Program-made: the position numbers and the translations under genes | Notes under the pieces: generated by a model | Told to the model about the DNA's origin: nothing | The model's input: only the letters and a program-made list of their open reading frames with translations | The model's database searches: none | Shown: piece by piece, positions 1-8,762 of the stretch | How positions within the stretch are numbered: position 1 is the stretch's first letter | Layout of the letters: every line of letters starts with the position of its first letter | Assembly (NCBI RefSeq): GCF_001542875.1 | Contig: NZ_LMAF01000002.1 | Coordinates: forward strand, 519,501 to 583,500 | Source of the DNA: Erythrobacter sp. YT30 | Lineage (GTDB): Bacteria > Pseudomonadota > Alphaproteobacteria > Sphingomonadales > Sphingomonadaceae | Length of the DNA: 64,000 nucleotides | Direction of reading: 5' to 3'

Positions 1-340
1 CGCCGCCCACACCAATGACCCGGCGCATGGGCTGCGAGCCCGAATGCGCTGCGCTTTCAAAAGGTAGCGCAGCCCAAACTCGCCAGTCGTGAAACGCACC
101 GGTCTTATCCGACTGAAATTGGGCGCTAAAATCGCCATCGTGATAGCGGGCGCGAGCCTCTTCGAAACCGATCTCCACATCTCGCGCGGTGACGAGATAG
201 CGGGCGGAATTCTCGACCATCTCCTGGCTGCGGCCCGGTTCAACTGCAAGCGGAAACCCAGCTTCAGCGTTCACCGGAGCCGCAAGCAAAGTCGCCAGCA
301 AAATGATCCATGCCAAAAGCGCTTTTCTAACGAATTTCAA
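1..340 (-). CDS. Exported or membrane protein, N-terminal fragment (possible sensor kinase)
   Basis: The reading frame runs off the left edge, so only about 113 N-terminal residues are visible. It begins with a TTG codon preceded by a purine-rich GGGGGAAAG. The first 27 residues form a typical signal sequence: a basic start (KFVRK), a hydrophobic run, and an Ala-x-Ala-like end near NAEA. The following residues resemble the periplasmic domain of 7TM-DISM sensor kinases (ends in RRVIGVGG), but this match is weak. It is divergent from a two-component response regulator, which fits a sensor role. That role is inference; any secreted protein with this signal would look the same here. Confidence 0.5.
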   Translation of the reverse strand, partial: MKFVRKALLAWIILLATLLAAPVNAEAGFPLAVEPGRSQEMVENSARYLVTARDVEIGFEEARARYHDGDFSAQFQSDKTGAFHDWRVWAALPFESAAHSGSQPMRRVIGVGG

Positions 341-415
341 ACCGCTCTTTCCCCCGTCCACCTTTCGTATACGATGCGCGAATAAAAAGGCGAAGAGCTT
401 GGGGGCAATATCTGC

Positions 416-1081
416 GTGGCGCGAATGGGGGCATTCGGAACAGTTACAAGTGCGGTCATCGCGGATGACCATGCGATAATTCGTGATGCGCTGACGTCCT
501 CGCTGGGCAATGAGGACGCGCTTCAGGGCGCGAGGATCGAGATTGTTGAAGCAGTCAATAACGGGATCGACGCCATTGTCGCAGTGCGTAAACACAGGCC
601 GGGCCTGCTGATGCTCGATGTCACCATGCCGCATGCGGGCGGCACCGAAGTCCTTCTCGAAGCGCGCCGGTGGTCTCCTGAAACCCGCGTCATCATCTTT
701 ACCGGCATCGAGGCGCGCGGGAAGATCGCTGAACTTGTAGAAATCGGGGCAGACGGTGTCTTTTGCAAAGCCGACGATATGGGAGAGGTCATTCGCGCAA
801 TTCCGCGCATCCTTGAAGGCGGGAGAATTGTGTGCAGCCGCTTTACCCGGCTTTTGGAAGATGGGGTCGATCTGGAACCGCTGACCGATCGGGAGCGTCA
901 AGTGCTGAGCCAGGTCGTCACTGGCAGAACCAATCGCGAGATTGGTGAGGCGTTGGGTATCAGTATCAAAACGGTCGATCGCCACCGCACCAGCGTGATG
1001 GGTAAAACGGGATCGCGCAACGCAGCCGAGTTGATCGCCCATGCTCTTCGCGAAGGGCTGATCGATCCGAATGCGAGTTGA
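416..1081 (+). CDS. Two-component response regulator, NarL/LuxR family
   Basis: A 221-residue cytoplasmic DNA-binding response regulator. The N-terminal receiver has the acidic pair D17-D18 (VIADDHAIIRDAL), the phosphoacceptor D68 in LLMLDVTMP, and a conserved Lys in FCKADD. The C-terminal quarter is a LuxR-type helix-turn-helix starting LTDRERQVL, with NREIGEALGISIKTVDRHR as the recognition segment. The GTG at 416 follows a GGGGGC; an in-frame ATG at 425 is an alternative. It is divergent from the fragment at 1-340, which may be its sensor. Target genes are unknown. Confidence 0.92.
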   Translation: MARMGAFGTVTSAVIADDHAIIRDALTSSLGNEDALQGARIEIVEAVNNGIDAIVAVRKHRPGLLMLDVTMPHAGGTEVLLEARRWSPETRVIIFTGIEARGKIAELVEIGADGVFCKADDMGEVIRAIPRILEGGRIVCSRFTRLLEDGVDLEPLTDRERQVLSQVVTGRTNREIGEALGISIKTVDRHRTSVMGKTGSRNAAELIAHALREGLIDPNAS

Positions 1082-1103
1082 TTCAAGGCTATTCATGGCA
1101 AAT

Positions 1104-1135
1104 GCCCGGCGAGCGAATGAAGACGCTGGCCGGGC
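1104..1135. terminator. Hairpin between convergent genes
   Basis: GCCCGGC pairs with GCCGGGC, and an inner AGCG/CGCT extends the stem past one G-G mismatch, leaving an 8-nt loop. It lies between the convergent ends of the response regulator (1081) and the Cys-repeat protein (1152). The T-run is weak (TCGTTTCGG), so function as a terminator is inferred. Confidence 0.5.
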
Positions 1136-1151
1136 TCGTTTCGGGGTATGA

Positions 1152-2561
1152 TCAAAGGTCTTTGAAAGGGAAGATCGCACCGGTTTTGTAAACCGCTCCG
1201 CCAACTCCTGCTCCGCCACCGGCGCCAAAGCTGATCCCTGCAAAGTCGAGCGAATTGCCTTCAAACTCGACGCCGCCTGAAAGACCCACGATGTAGTGAC
1301 CGGAGACAACCGCGCCGATCCCGTGATCAAGGCCTATGCGTCTGGTCGGGATCGTGGAACGCGACAGGCCCACAGTGACGTCGCCAACCACTTCGGCTTT
1401 CGGGCCGCCACCCACACCGCCGGTGAAGAACCAGCGCGCATTGGGGCCTTTCTTGAGCTCAATCAGGATGCCAGCTCCGCCTGCGGCTGCAACACCGGCT
1501 GCGCCGCTTGCACCCACTGTGATCGAAAGCGTCTTGAACTTCTTGTCGTTCCCGCCTTGCACACCGTTGTTGAGCGAAGCCAGCTTGCCCATGTCCTGCA
1601 GCGCATTTGGGTTCGCGCCGCACTCGCTCAGCAAGCGGTTCACGCCATTGTTGGAACGCTCTCTGATCGCGAGTTCTAGGCTCGCCAGCTTGCGTGGGTT
1701 TTTGACACACTTGGTGAGCCTTGCGAGCGGGTTCTCAGTGCCGATCTCGCGGATAACGGCGCCTGCAACGTCCAAGCGATCCTTGTTGGTGATTTTCTTG
1801 ATGCAGATATCAGGCTGGCCCCAGCGGATCTTTTTCTTCAAGCCGTCATCGCACCACTTTGCAGGGTTGATGCTCTTGCAAACGACCTCACCTTCTCCGC
1901 CGCATGGCCGACCATCACGAACCCGGTCAGGAACGCAGATATCTGGCTTGCCAAACTGGACCTTGTTGCGGAAGCCCGCATCGCACCATTTGGCCGGATT
2001 GATGTTCTGACAGCGCTGCTGATAGGCTCCGCCGCACTTATCTGATCCTGGTTGCAGATCAGCCTTGCGAATGCAGATATTGCGTCCAGGCTGGCGCAGA
2101 ACCGTGAGCCCCGTATCGCACCATTTGGCCGGATTAAAGCTGATGCAAGTCGTCTGGTTCAGACCCCCGCAATTCTTTTCCTCAGGCGGCGGTGTGGTTG
2201 GGCGAACGCAGATGTTACGGCCAGAACGGCTCATTTCGACGAGCCCGGCATTGCAGCGTTTTTCTCTGCTTAAACTGATGCAGGTCTTCTGGTTGAGGCC
2301 CCCACAATCACGCTCGTTCGATCGGTCCGCAGTCTTACGCACGCAGATATTGCGACCAGACTGACGGCGTTCGACCAGTCCCGGGTTGCAGCGCTTGTCC
2401 TTGTTGAAGCTGATACAGGTCTTTTGTCCCAGTCCCCCGCAGTCCTTGCCGAATACTCCGGCATAGGCTGGGCTTGGGCCGATCGGTCCTGCAGGTGCAA
2501 CCATCGTCGCTCCCAGTGCCATTGAGAAAACAGCACTCGCTTTCATCATCATCTTGAACAT
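1152..2561 (-). CDS. Secreted protein with five tandem four-cysteine repeats
   Basis: 469 residues, family not recognised. The ATG at 2561 is chosen because AAGGAG precedes it and a signal peptide follows (MFKMMMKASAV to the Ala-x-Ala near PAYAG); the open frame extends upstream without support. Residues about 41-255 hold five repeats of 35-37 residues, each with four cysteines in the pattern CGGxxQxxC...KxCxxG(L/F)...IC(V/I), probably disulfide-bonded after export. A linker about 260-340 follows. The last about 130 residues are Gly/Val/Ala-rich with alternating hydrophobic residues, suggesting beta structure. It lies 59 nt downstream of another secreted protein gene, probably in one operon. 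A surface or periplasmic binding role is a guess. Confidence 0.8.
   Translation of the reverse strand: MFKMMMKASAVFSMALGATMVAPAGPIGPSPAYAGVFGKDCGGLGQKTCISFNKDKRCNPGLVERRQSGRNICVRKTADRSNERDCGGLNQKTCISLSREKRCNAGLVEMSRSGRNICVRPTTPPPEEKNCGGLNQTTCISFNPAKWCDTGLTVLRQPGRNICIRKADLQPGSDKCGGAYQQRCQNINPAKWCDAGFRNKVQFGKPDICVPDRVRDGRPCGGEGEVVCKSINPAKWCDDGLKKKIRWGQPDICIKKITNKDRLDVAGAVIREIGTENPLARLTKCVKNPRKLASLELAIRERSNNGVNRLLSECGANPNALQDMGKLASLNNGVQGGNDKKFKTLSITVGASGAAGVAAAGGAGILIELKKGPNARWFFTGGVGGGPKAEVVGDVTVGLSRSTIPTRRIGLDHGIGAVVSGHYIVGLSGGVEFEGNSLDFAGISFGAGGGAGVGGAVYKTGAIFPFKDL
1797..2441 (-). repeat. Coding repeat array: five CGG/four-Cys units
   Basis: Five tandem protein repeats inside the secreted protein, at residues about 41-75, 86-120, 131-165, 176-212 and 220-255. 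Units 1-3 are closer to each other (shared TCIS and GRNIC) than to units 4-5 (shared INPAKWCD and PDIC); unit 3 carries NPAKWCD too and is intermediate. This suggests growth by successive duplication. Confidence 0.85.
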
Positions 2562-2620
2562 GGCTTTTCTCCTTGTCTTGAATTGCGTCTCGATTGGCAT
2601 TGCAATTGGGCGCGGGGCTC

Positions 2621-3163
2621 TCACCACGGCTCCACGTATTCTTCGTCATTGTCGTTTTCGGGCAGTTCCATCAGAGGGACGTCGTCTTCTTCTGACGTGT
2701 CCGTGTCCCACGGATTGTCCGAGTATTCGGCATCAAAGCCATCGACGCGGTCGAGGTGATAGACGACAGGGATTGAACCATCGGTGCGACCCTGCAGCGT
2801 TTCTTCATCGATCCATTCGAACGTCACCCCCGCCATCAGCGGCAAGTCCTGTCCGACAAAGCCACCATCGGCGAGCTCGCGGATGTTCTTGATCACGACC
2901 TGGTCGGGTTCGATGCGAAAGAGCATCATGTGCACCCAGCTGTCTTCAGCATAGGCGTGCCCGTTTTCGATCACGATGCGCTTGCCGATCTCGCGGACTT
3001 CCCACATTCCATCGATGGGCAGCGCTTGAAGCGGTTCCATCTGATCGATCGTTGGCAACATCGCGCGGACCTGAGCATCAGCGGGCGCGGGTACAGCAAT
3101 GCCTCCCAAGGCAAGGCTTGCCACGGCCACCAAGCTCAGTCTCTTTGCAGTCAGGCAGGTCAT
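2621..3163 (-). CDS. Secreted protein of unknown function
   Basis: About 180 residues. The ATG at 3163 is preferred because GAGGAG lies 8 nt upstream; in-frame ATGs at 3187 and 3178 are possible. The N-terminus is a clear signal peptide (MTCLTAKRLSLVAVASLALGG ending PADAQ). The mature part contains IDGMWEVREIGKR and a mixed acidic/hydrophobic body, and the tail is very acidic (DTSEEDDVPLMELPENDNDEEY). No family was recognised. It is upstream of the Cys-repeat gene on the same strand with a 59-nt gap, so the two may act together outside the cytoplasm. Confidence 0.72.
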   Translation of the reverse strand: MTCLTAKRLSLVAVASLALGGIAVPAPADAQVRAMLPTIDQMEPLQALPIDGMWEVREIGKRIVIENGHAYAEDSWVHMMLFRIEPDQVVIKNIRELADGGFVGQDLPLMAGVTFEWIDEETLQGRTDGSIPVVYHLDRVDGFDAEYSDNPWDTDTSEEDDVPLMELPENDNDEEYVEPW

Positions 3164-3376
3164 CAACACTCTCCTCATTCGGGTCATCCCAATGTGAGAG
3201 TGTTGTCGCAGCGATCAGGGGCGAGCTGAATGGGGTCGATCCCCCAAACGAAGGGCACACGTATTCAGGAAGCGGAAAGCTGGATTTGCGGCGGAAGGAG
3301 GCTACCTGCCCCGTGTGGCCTGTTTCACCGGACTAGCAACCAGCAATCCTATCGGCCTGATTTCATCAAAATCCGA

Positions 3377-3772
3377 TCATCCCACTATTGCCCTTAATCT
3401 GGAGAGACCGTTTTGATCGATAGAAAGCTGCACACCTAGAGTCCCCGTCCCATCAAGCACGGGCGTCTTGTATACCTTGAGCTCCACTGCCTCAATCGCA
3501 GCATACTTGGCGCAAGCCATTGCGATCTTGGACATGAGCCATTCTTGCGTTTTGTAGTGGCCGTCGCTGGCCAAACACTCGATCTCGCGGATGAGCGGAT
3601 CGTAATCAAAGACCTTCGCCATCGAGTCCCCATCGACGAGCACAAGCGAGGCATCAATCGTCAGGGACATGTCGAGGAAATGCGCATCCGGGACGACATC
3701 TCCTGGGCCGTACGTCCCAAGGTCCACTGGCAGCCTGAGCCCTGTAAGTTCAACTGTGCTTGTCATAGCCAT
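3377..3772 (-). CDS. FolB-like dihydroneopterin aldolase family protein
   Basis: 131 residues, the normal size for the FolB tunnelling fold. It begins VELTGLRLPVDLGTYGPGD and continues with beta-strand DMSLTIDASLVL, helix YKTQEWLMSKIAMACA and strand AVELKVYKTPVLDGTG, matching the family order and keeping the C-terminal Lys region. Family members convert dihydroneopterin to 6-hydroxymethyl-dihydropterin in folate synthesis. The loop glutamate after GxY used by classical aldolases is not obvious here (GPGD), so activity could differ. It is the last gene of a four-gene minus-strand run with methyltransferases, so a role in another pterin pathway is possible. Confidence 0.72.
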   Translation of the reverse strand: MAMTSTVELTGLRLPVDLGTYGPGDVVPDAHFLDMSLTIDASLVLVDGDSMAKVFDYDPLIREIECLASDGHYKTQEWLMSKIAMACAKYAAIEAVELKVYKTPVLDGTGTLGVQLSIDQNGLSRLRAIVG

Positions 3773-3793
3773 TGTTAGCTTCGCCCCACTCTT

Positions 3794-4171
3794 TCAGACC
3801 TTGGCCGCGAGCAGGACGATGGCAAAACCGGCACCGACAATGTGCGCCAGAGTGATTGCCACCGAAAGCGAATGTAGCACTTTGAAACGACCACTCGCTC
3901 CCCGATCCGTCGCTGCATTAACAGCAGGCATGATCATTTGCCTTGCGACAAGTGTCGTGACAGCGATTGCGCCTAAAACAAGAGCAACGGTCTGATCCGC
4001 CGCCGCGCTCGTTGCTGCGGCAAGCACGGAAGTAACGAATACAAATAGGTAGAAGTGAGGAAACGCCCGCCGGATCAGAGGGCCCGCCGTTTCAGCAGGA
4101 AGCGCCGAGAAGACAAAAGCTGCAAATCCAAATGCATATAAAACTGTTGCCCCGAACATCAGCGCTGTCAC
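3794..4171 (-). CDS. DUF4149 family membrane protein
   Basis: 125 residues with four hydrophobic segments: about residues 5-25, 42-60, 62-80 and 100-122. The spacing and the FxxALPAETAGPLIRRAFPHFY segment fit the DUF4149/TMEM205-like family of inner-membrane proteins of unknown function. The first codon is GTG at 4171; an ATG at 4159 preceded by GGTGA is an alternative. It lies 17 nt after the UbiG-like gene and 21 nt before folB-like, in a tight operon. Confidence 0.7.
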   Translation of the reverse strand: MTALMFGATVLYAFGFAAFVFSALPAETAGPLIRRAFPHFYLFVFVTSVLAAATSAAADQTVALVLGAIAVTTLVARQMIMPAVNAATDRGASGRFKVLHSLSVAITLAHIVGAGFAIVLLAAKV

Positions 4172-4188
4172 CAGCAGTGCGAACTAGA

Positions 4189-4908
4189 TCATCCATCATT
4201 CGCTTTTTTCACTGCGACGCCCATGTAGAGGATCGCCTTGAATGGCAGGGCGCCGAACGTGAGGTCTCCGCGGCGATTAATGCCGCGTGGGCCGAGGCCG
4301 GTCATCGGCCCGGGCGCAAGCCCAACTTTCGAGAATGCTGAAAGCAATTCCTTTGGCCGGATGTACATCTCTGGGTCGTGCGTGCCTTGCGGCAACAAGC
4401 CAAGCACGTCCTCGGCAATCGTGATGGTCGCAAGTCGCGCAATCGGATTGCGGTTGATCGTATCGAACAGGAACATTCCGCCCGGCTTCAACACACGAGC
4501 GATCTCGCTGATGACCTTTTGAAGGTCGGACACGTGCTCAAGAACATCGACGCAAACGACCGCGTCGAAGCTATCGTCGGGATAGGGCAGTTGTTCTCCG
4601 ACACCAACGTCGTATCGAACAGACAGGCCGGACTGTTCGGCATGCGACCGCGCTGCAGCGATTGCATCCTGTGCCGGATCAATGCCCGTGACGTTCGCTC
4701 CTTTTTGGGCAATCGCCTCAGTCATAAAGCCGCCCGCACAGCCGACATCAAGAACGGTCTTGCTGTTCCAATCTATATGCTTCTCAAACCAGCCGAGCCT
4801 GCCTGGCACGAGGTTTTTGAGCGTTCGGATCCAGCGCACATCATCAGACCACCAGTCTTCTGCAACTTCGTCATAGAGTTCCAGGTTGTTTCGGGCCGGA
4901 TTGTTCAT
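4189..4908 (-). CDS. UbiG-like SAM-dependent methyltransferase
   Basis: 239 residues, class I Rossmann methyltransferase. Motif I is VLDVGCAGG at residues 52-60, followed by the acidic end of strand 2 (VTGIDPA), and motif post-I/IV as FDAVVCVDVLEHV. The N-terminus (YDEVAEDWW) and the C-terminus (PRGINRRGDLTFGALPF) resemble UbiG, which O-methylates ubiquinone precursors. The closest name is a 3-demethylubiquinol-type methyltransferase, but the genetic neighbourhood is not a ubiquinone operon, so the substrate is open. Its ATG overlaps the stop of the upstream membrane methyltransferase-like gene (ATGA), implying coupled translation. Confidence 0.75.
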   Translation of the reverse strand: MNNPARNNLELYDEVAEDWWSDDVRWIRTLKNLVPGRLGWFEKHIDWNSKTVLDVGCAGGFMTEAIAQKGANVTGIDPAQDAIAAARSHAEQSGLSVRYDVGVGEQLPYPDDSFDAVVCVDVLEHVSDLQKVISEIARVLKPGGMFLFDTINRNPIARLATITIAEDVLGLLPQGTHDPEMYIRPKELLSAFSKVGLAPGPMTGLGPRGINRRGDLTFGALPFKAILYMGVAVKKANDG

Positions 4909-5714
4909 TTGTCATCGTCCTTCATTCGCCCCAGCGGCAACGCATAGGGCACGGATTGTTTGTAGCTTTGGAACTCATCGCCGTAGCGAGCGGCGAAGCG
5001 GCGCTCCTTGAGGATTGGAGCGGCAAGACAGTAGGCAGTCCAACTGATGGCGAGCACCAGTTGATCAGGGGTCCAGACGGGTACCGTCCACAAGGTCAGC
5101 GCGAATGATACGTAGATTGGCTGACGAATAATCTTGAAAAGGCCTGTGGTTGGCATGTCGGGAAATACGGGCTTGCGTTTCGCCAGCATTGAGAGCCACC
5201 CAAGCGCGCCCGATTGCACTTCGATGCCCGCATCCCAGGTTGACTTTGCAACCAGCATCCAAGCGCAGGCATACGCCCCGGAGATCGCGTAGAACGTCCA
5301 TCCTTCGGCGCGCCAACATATAATCTCTGACGGCGTCCAGAGTGTGAACAGCATCAGGAGCTGGATGGAGGCCAGAAAAGCGAATGCCGATGTCCCGAGT
5401 GTGCCGCCATACTTTCCGGGCACCAGATTGGACAATATCGCGCGGCCGCGTTCGGATAAGAGGAATGAATGGAGCGCGGGGAATTGAAGGACCAAGAGAG
5501 CGTTGACGATTGCCGCATAAGGCCAAGCTACGGTTCCGAAACTCCTGCTCATCCCGAAGAACATCGCGACGACCATCGCCCCGACGCCAGCGGCAAACGC
5601 AAGGTGCACAGCTACACCCGCCAGAAGCGCGGCGCTCTTGCGCCCGGCACCCTGCGGCGCGTCATAGACGCTGCGTGCAAGCGCCCAAAGTCTTTCAAAA
5701 TGAGGGGATTGCAT
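4905..5714 (-). CDS. Membrane protein of the NnrU / isoprenylcysteine methyltransferase-like superfamily
   Basis: 269 residues with about six hydrophobic helices. Recognisable features are the LQFPALHSFLLSERGR segment, LFTLWTP, the FKIIRQPIYVSFALTLW stretch near residue 190, and the terminal ERRFAARYGDEFQSYKQSVP. The last two are typical of the SAM-binding C-terminus of ICMT/PEMT/MddA-like membrane methyltransferases (RxPxY and ERxxxxxYGxxYxxY). It probably methylates a lipidic or small thiol substrate at the inner membrane; this is inference from the family. It is the first gene of the run with the UbiG-like gene, overlapping it by 4 nt. Confidence 0.7.
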   Translation of the reverse strand: MQSPHFERLWALARSVYDAPQGAGRKSAALLAGVAVHLAFAAGVGAMVVAMFFGMSRSFGTVAWPYAAIVNALLVLQFPALHSFLLSERGRAILSNLVPGKYGGTLGTSAFAFLASIQLLMLFTLWTPSEIICWRAEGWTFYAISGAYACAWMLVAKSTWDAGIEVQSGALGWLSMLAKRKPVFPDMPTTGLFKIIRQPIYVSFALTLWTVPVWTPDQLVLAISWTAYCLAAPILKERRFAARYGDEFQSYKQSVPYALPLGRMKDDDK

Positions 5715-6297
5715 AAGACTAAGCTTCAGTCGTGATTAGCCGATATTACCGTCTTCATGGTCTCATCGAGAGCGAGCATATTGGCCATTTCGTATGGAAA
5801 GAAGGAGGCGGGAACTGCGAAAATCCTTTTGTTGCCCCGTACGAAAAACGCTCAACGATCCACCAAAGTCTAGCTTTAGCTGCACGGCAGTTCTTGCCAG
5901 ACACGGCCTGTGCAACTGTGCTTGCACACACCCAACGGTGCAAAGCTTGTCCGGGTCCCAAAAACCTGATGATTTTGTCGCAAGAAATCCGCCGCTTCGC
6001 GCAACAGCACGATATCGAGAACCGCTCAAAACCTCCGCGTTTTTGAAGGTTTAATTGGTATCGCAAATGTCTTGGGGCGAGGAGTTTGGTCCTTACCTGC
6101 CCTAGCGAAGCAATGCGCGTTCAATACCGCGCGCCAAAGCGCACTCCATAGGTCACCGGATCAGCAAAATTCTGGACAATCGCGTTCTGGCCAAATCGAA
6201 CGGTCCATTGCCCGGCTGACGGCAAAACACTCTTCGTGCACATCACGCGATGGATTGCCCAGATCCATGAAAACGATCTCAGGACCATAGACGATCC
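5715..6297. other. 583-bp stretch without a convincing gene
   Basis: Open frames of up to about 100 codons occur on both strands, but none has a good ribosome site, a recognisable domain or plausible composition, and they overlap each other. The right part must hold the end of the PQQ dehydrogenase transcript, and the left part the promoter of the methyltransferase run. A degraded gene cannot be excluded. Confidence 0.5.
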
Positions 6298-8745
6298 TCA
6301 CTCCGCAGCGGTGTCGGCGTCATCTCCCAACGCATAGGCGATAACATAGCCGCCTTGGCCATCGCGAACACTTTGGGAATCAAGGTACTCGTTGGTAACG
6401 GGGTCGCGCGGATAACGCCACGAGGGGTTGGGCACTGTGACCACGATCATCTGCCGCCCCGATTGCGGGGAAACGAATGACATTGGCGTGGACTGGCCGT
6501 TGCCCGGAAGATCAGCTGACCAGCGCACGTCCCCGGTCCTCACATCATATGCGCGGACCGTGCGGTCCATGGTGGAACTGAGGAATGCAAGGCCACCGCG
6601 CGTCGTCATAGTGCCAGCTCTCACTGCCGTGCCAACATCGATTGGCAATCCGCTGCGCATGTTGAAAGGCCCTGCATCGCGCATATTGCCAGCCGGCCGG
6701 CTCCACAGCAGCTCTTTCGTGTTGAGGTCAATCACGGCAATTCTCGACCATGGCGGTTCAAAGCAGGGGATGGCCGTGCCAAGACGCGACATGAATGGCA
6801 TGGGCAATCCATAATAGCGCACTTGCTCGTAATTGTAGGGATCGTCCGGATCGACGCTTGGACCTTCGGCGTCAGGCGTCATGCGCACGGCGGGGTGCTC
6901 TTCGCCAAGCAGCCTGCCGCCCAATGGTCCGGCTTCAGCGACCTGCTCGGGAGTTACCAGCAACAGGCGGTGTGTAAGCAACATGGGCGCGGCCACCAGC
7001 AGGCCGTTATCGGCATCGACAGATACACTGCCCCAATTGAACCCGCCGAAGTTGCCCGGCGCAATCAGCGTACCGCCTGTCGTGGGCGGCGTATACATGC
7101 CCTCATAGCGCATCATCCGGTATTCGATCCGGCACACCATCTGATCGATCGGAGTAAGCCCCCACATGTCGGCCTCGTGCCGGTAAGGGTGGAAGTTTGG
7201 AAGCGGTGAGAAAGGCTGCGTTTCCGAGAGGTATTCGCCAAGTTCAGGGCTCTGCGGAACGGGCCGCTCTTCGATCGGATAGACAGGAGTGCCATCACGG
7301 CGATCCAGCAGGAATAGCTCACCCATCTTGGTCGGAATGACGATGGACGGGACGCGTTCACCGTCACGTTCAACATCGACGAGCACAGGCTGAGCGGGCA
7401 CGTCATAATCCCAGATGTCGTGCTTGACTGTTTGATAGGTCCAACGCTCCTCGCCGGTTGACGCGTCAATGGCGATTACCGCTGAGGAATAGCGATCATC
7501 AAACTCGCGCCGCGCACCTCCGAAATAGTCGGGATTGGCATTGCCGGTGGGAGCGTAGACAAGATCCAGCTCAGGGTCATAGCTCATGATCGACCAGACG
7601 TTGGGAGTGCCTGGCGTGTAGGTTTCACCTTCTGCAGGAAGACCGCGATTGCCTGGGTTGCCGACATCAAAAGCCCATGCAAGTTCACCGGTAAAGGCAT
7701 CGAAGGCACGGATCACTCCGGAGGGGAGGCCCAGCTTCTGATTGTCGAGCACCAGCCCGCCAACGATCAGATTGTTGCCAGCCACGGTCGGTGGCGAGGT
7801 GTGGTAGTATTCCTTGGGCAAGTGCTCGCCAATCCCGACGCGTAGATCAACGATACCGCCTTCACCAAAATCCTCACACAACTCGCCAGTCTGCGCATCG
7901 AGCGCGATCAAGCTTGCATCGATTGTCGCTGTGAGAATGCGGGCGCTGCATTCGCCATCATAGTCTTCTGCTGCTTCATGGTAGGCAACGCCTCTGCACG
8001 TAATCGCGTATTGATGCGTATCGGGCGGGGTCAGACCGGGATCGTGCCGCCAGATCTCTTCGCCAGTCTCACCGTCAAGCGCGATAACGACATTGGCCGC
8101 TCCGCAGAGGTAAAGCGTGCCGTCAATTGCGAGCGGAGTGGCCTTGAAATCCTCCTCAAGCCCGGTTCGGTAGCGCCAGATCTCCTTGAGGCCTGAAACG
8201 CTATCCGTGTTGATCTGGTCGATTGCCGCAAAACGAGTGCCACCCGGCGTGTTGCCGTAGTGCTCCCAATCGGACGCGAGTGTCTCATCGATTTCGCGCA
8301 CAGTACCACTGCCGTTCTGAGTGTATTCAGGCAACGCAGCGACTGCGAGGACGGCGAGCGCTGCCAAGGTAGGGCCACCGATGATCCAGCGGTTGAGCGG
8401 TTTCGGTGCTGGATCGGAAACGGGCTTTAGCGACTGGCGATACCACGGCGTCAGGAAATAGAGTCCAAGGACAAGCCATGCCGCCAGCCGTGGCAGAAGC
8501 GCGAAGAAATCGAGCTGCGCTTCAAAGAGCGACCAGACCAGAGTCAGCGCCAGAATTGCGCCATAGATCCATATCGCTTTCACACTTCGGCGGATCAGGA
8601 AAAAAGCGCAGCCCAGCGTCGCAAGACCGGCAAGAAGATAATAAACGCTGCCGCCAAGATAGGCCAGATAGCCACCAGGTACGCTGAGCAGCAAGCCGAT
8701 CAGGATCAGGAATACTGTATACACCCAATGGACAAGGCTGCGCAT
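6298..8745 (-). CDS. Membrane-bound PQQ-dependent dehydrogenase (glucose/quinate/shikimate family)
   Basis: 815 residues, the normal size for the Gcd/QuiA group. Residues about 1-130 form five transmembrane helices (for example VYTVFLILIGLLLSVPGGYL). The remainder is a periplasmic beta-propeller starting DWEHYGNTPGGTRFAAIDQI, with repeated propeller motifs such as VVIALDGETGEEIWRHDPG and VIAIDASTGEERWTYQ. These enzymes oxidise polyols or cyclic acids in the periplasm and pass electrons to ubiquinone. The exact substrate cannot be told. It lies 17 nt after the SDR gene on the same strand and is probably co-transcribed with it and the VOC lipoprotein gene. Confidence 0.9.
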   Translation of the reverse strand: MRSLVHWVYTVFLILIGLLLSVPGGYLAYLGGSVYYLLAGLATLGCAFFLIRRSVKAIWIYGAILALTLVWSLFEAQLDFFALLPRLAAWLVLGLYFLTPWYRQSLKPVSDPAPKPLNRWIIGGPTLAALAVLAVAALPEYTQNGSGTVREIDETLASDWEHYGNTPGGTRFAAIDQINTDSVSGLKEIWRYRTGLEEDFKATPLAIDGTLYLCGAANVVIALDGETGEEIWRHDPGLTPPDTHQYAITCRGVAYHEAAEDYDGECSARILTATIDASLIALDAQTGELCEDFGEGGIVDLRVGIGEHLPKEYYHTSPPTVAGNNLIVGGLVLDNQKLGLPSGVIRAFDAFTGELAWAFDVGNPGNRGLPAEGETYTPGTPNVWSIMSYDPELDLVYAPTGNANPDYFGGARREFDDRYSSAVIAIDASTGEERWTYQTVKHDIWDYDVPAQPVLVDVERDGERVPSIVIPTKMGELFLLDRRDGTPVYPIEERPVPQSPELGEYLSETQPFSPLPNFHPYRHEADMWGLTPIDQMVCRIEYRMMRYEGMYTPPTTGGTLIAPGNFGGFNWGSVSVDADNGLLVAAPMLLTHRLLLVTPEQVAEAGPLGGRLLGEEHPAVRMTPDAEGPSVDPDDPYNYEQVRYYGLPMPFMSRLGTAIPCFEPPWSRIAVIDLNTKELLWSRPAGNMRDAGPFNMRSGLPIDVGTAVRAGTMTTRGGLAFLSSTMDRTVRAYDVRTGDVRWSADLPGNGQSTPMSFVSPQSGRQMIVVTVPNPSWRYPRDPVTNEYLDSQSVRDGQGGYVIAYALGDDADTAAE

Positions 8746-8762
8746 GTAGTTCTCCCGGCGAC

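Noticed and set aside
5755..6066. Open frames of 80-100 codons on both strands in the gap after the methyltransferase run
   Set aside because: They overlap each other, lack ribosome sites and show no domain or coding-like composition.
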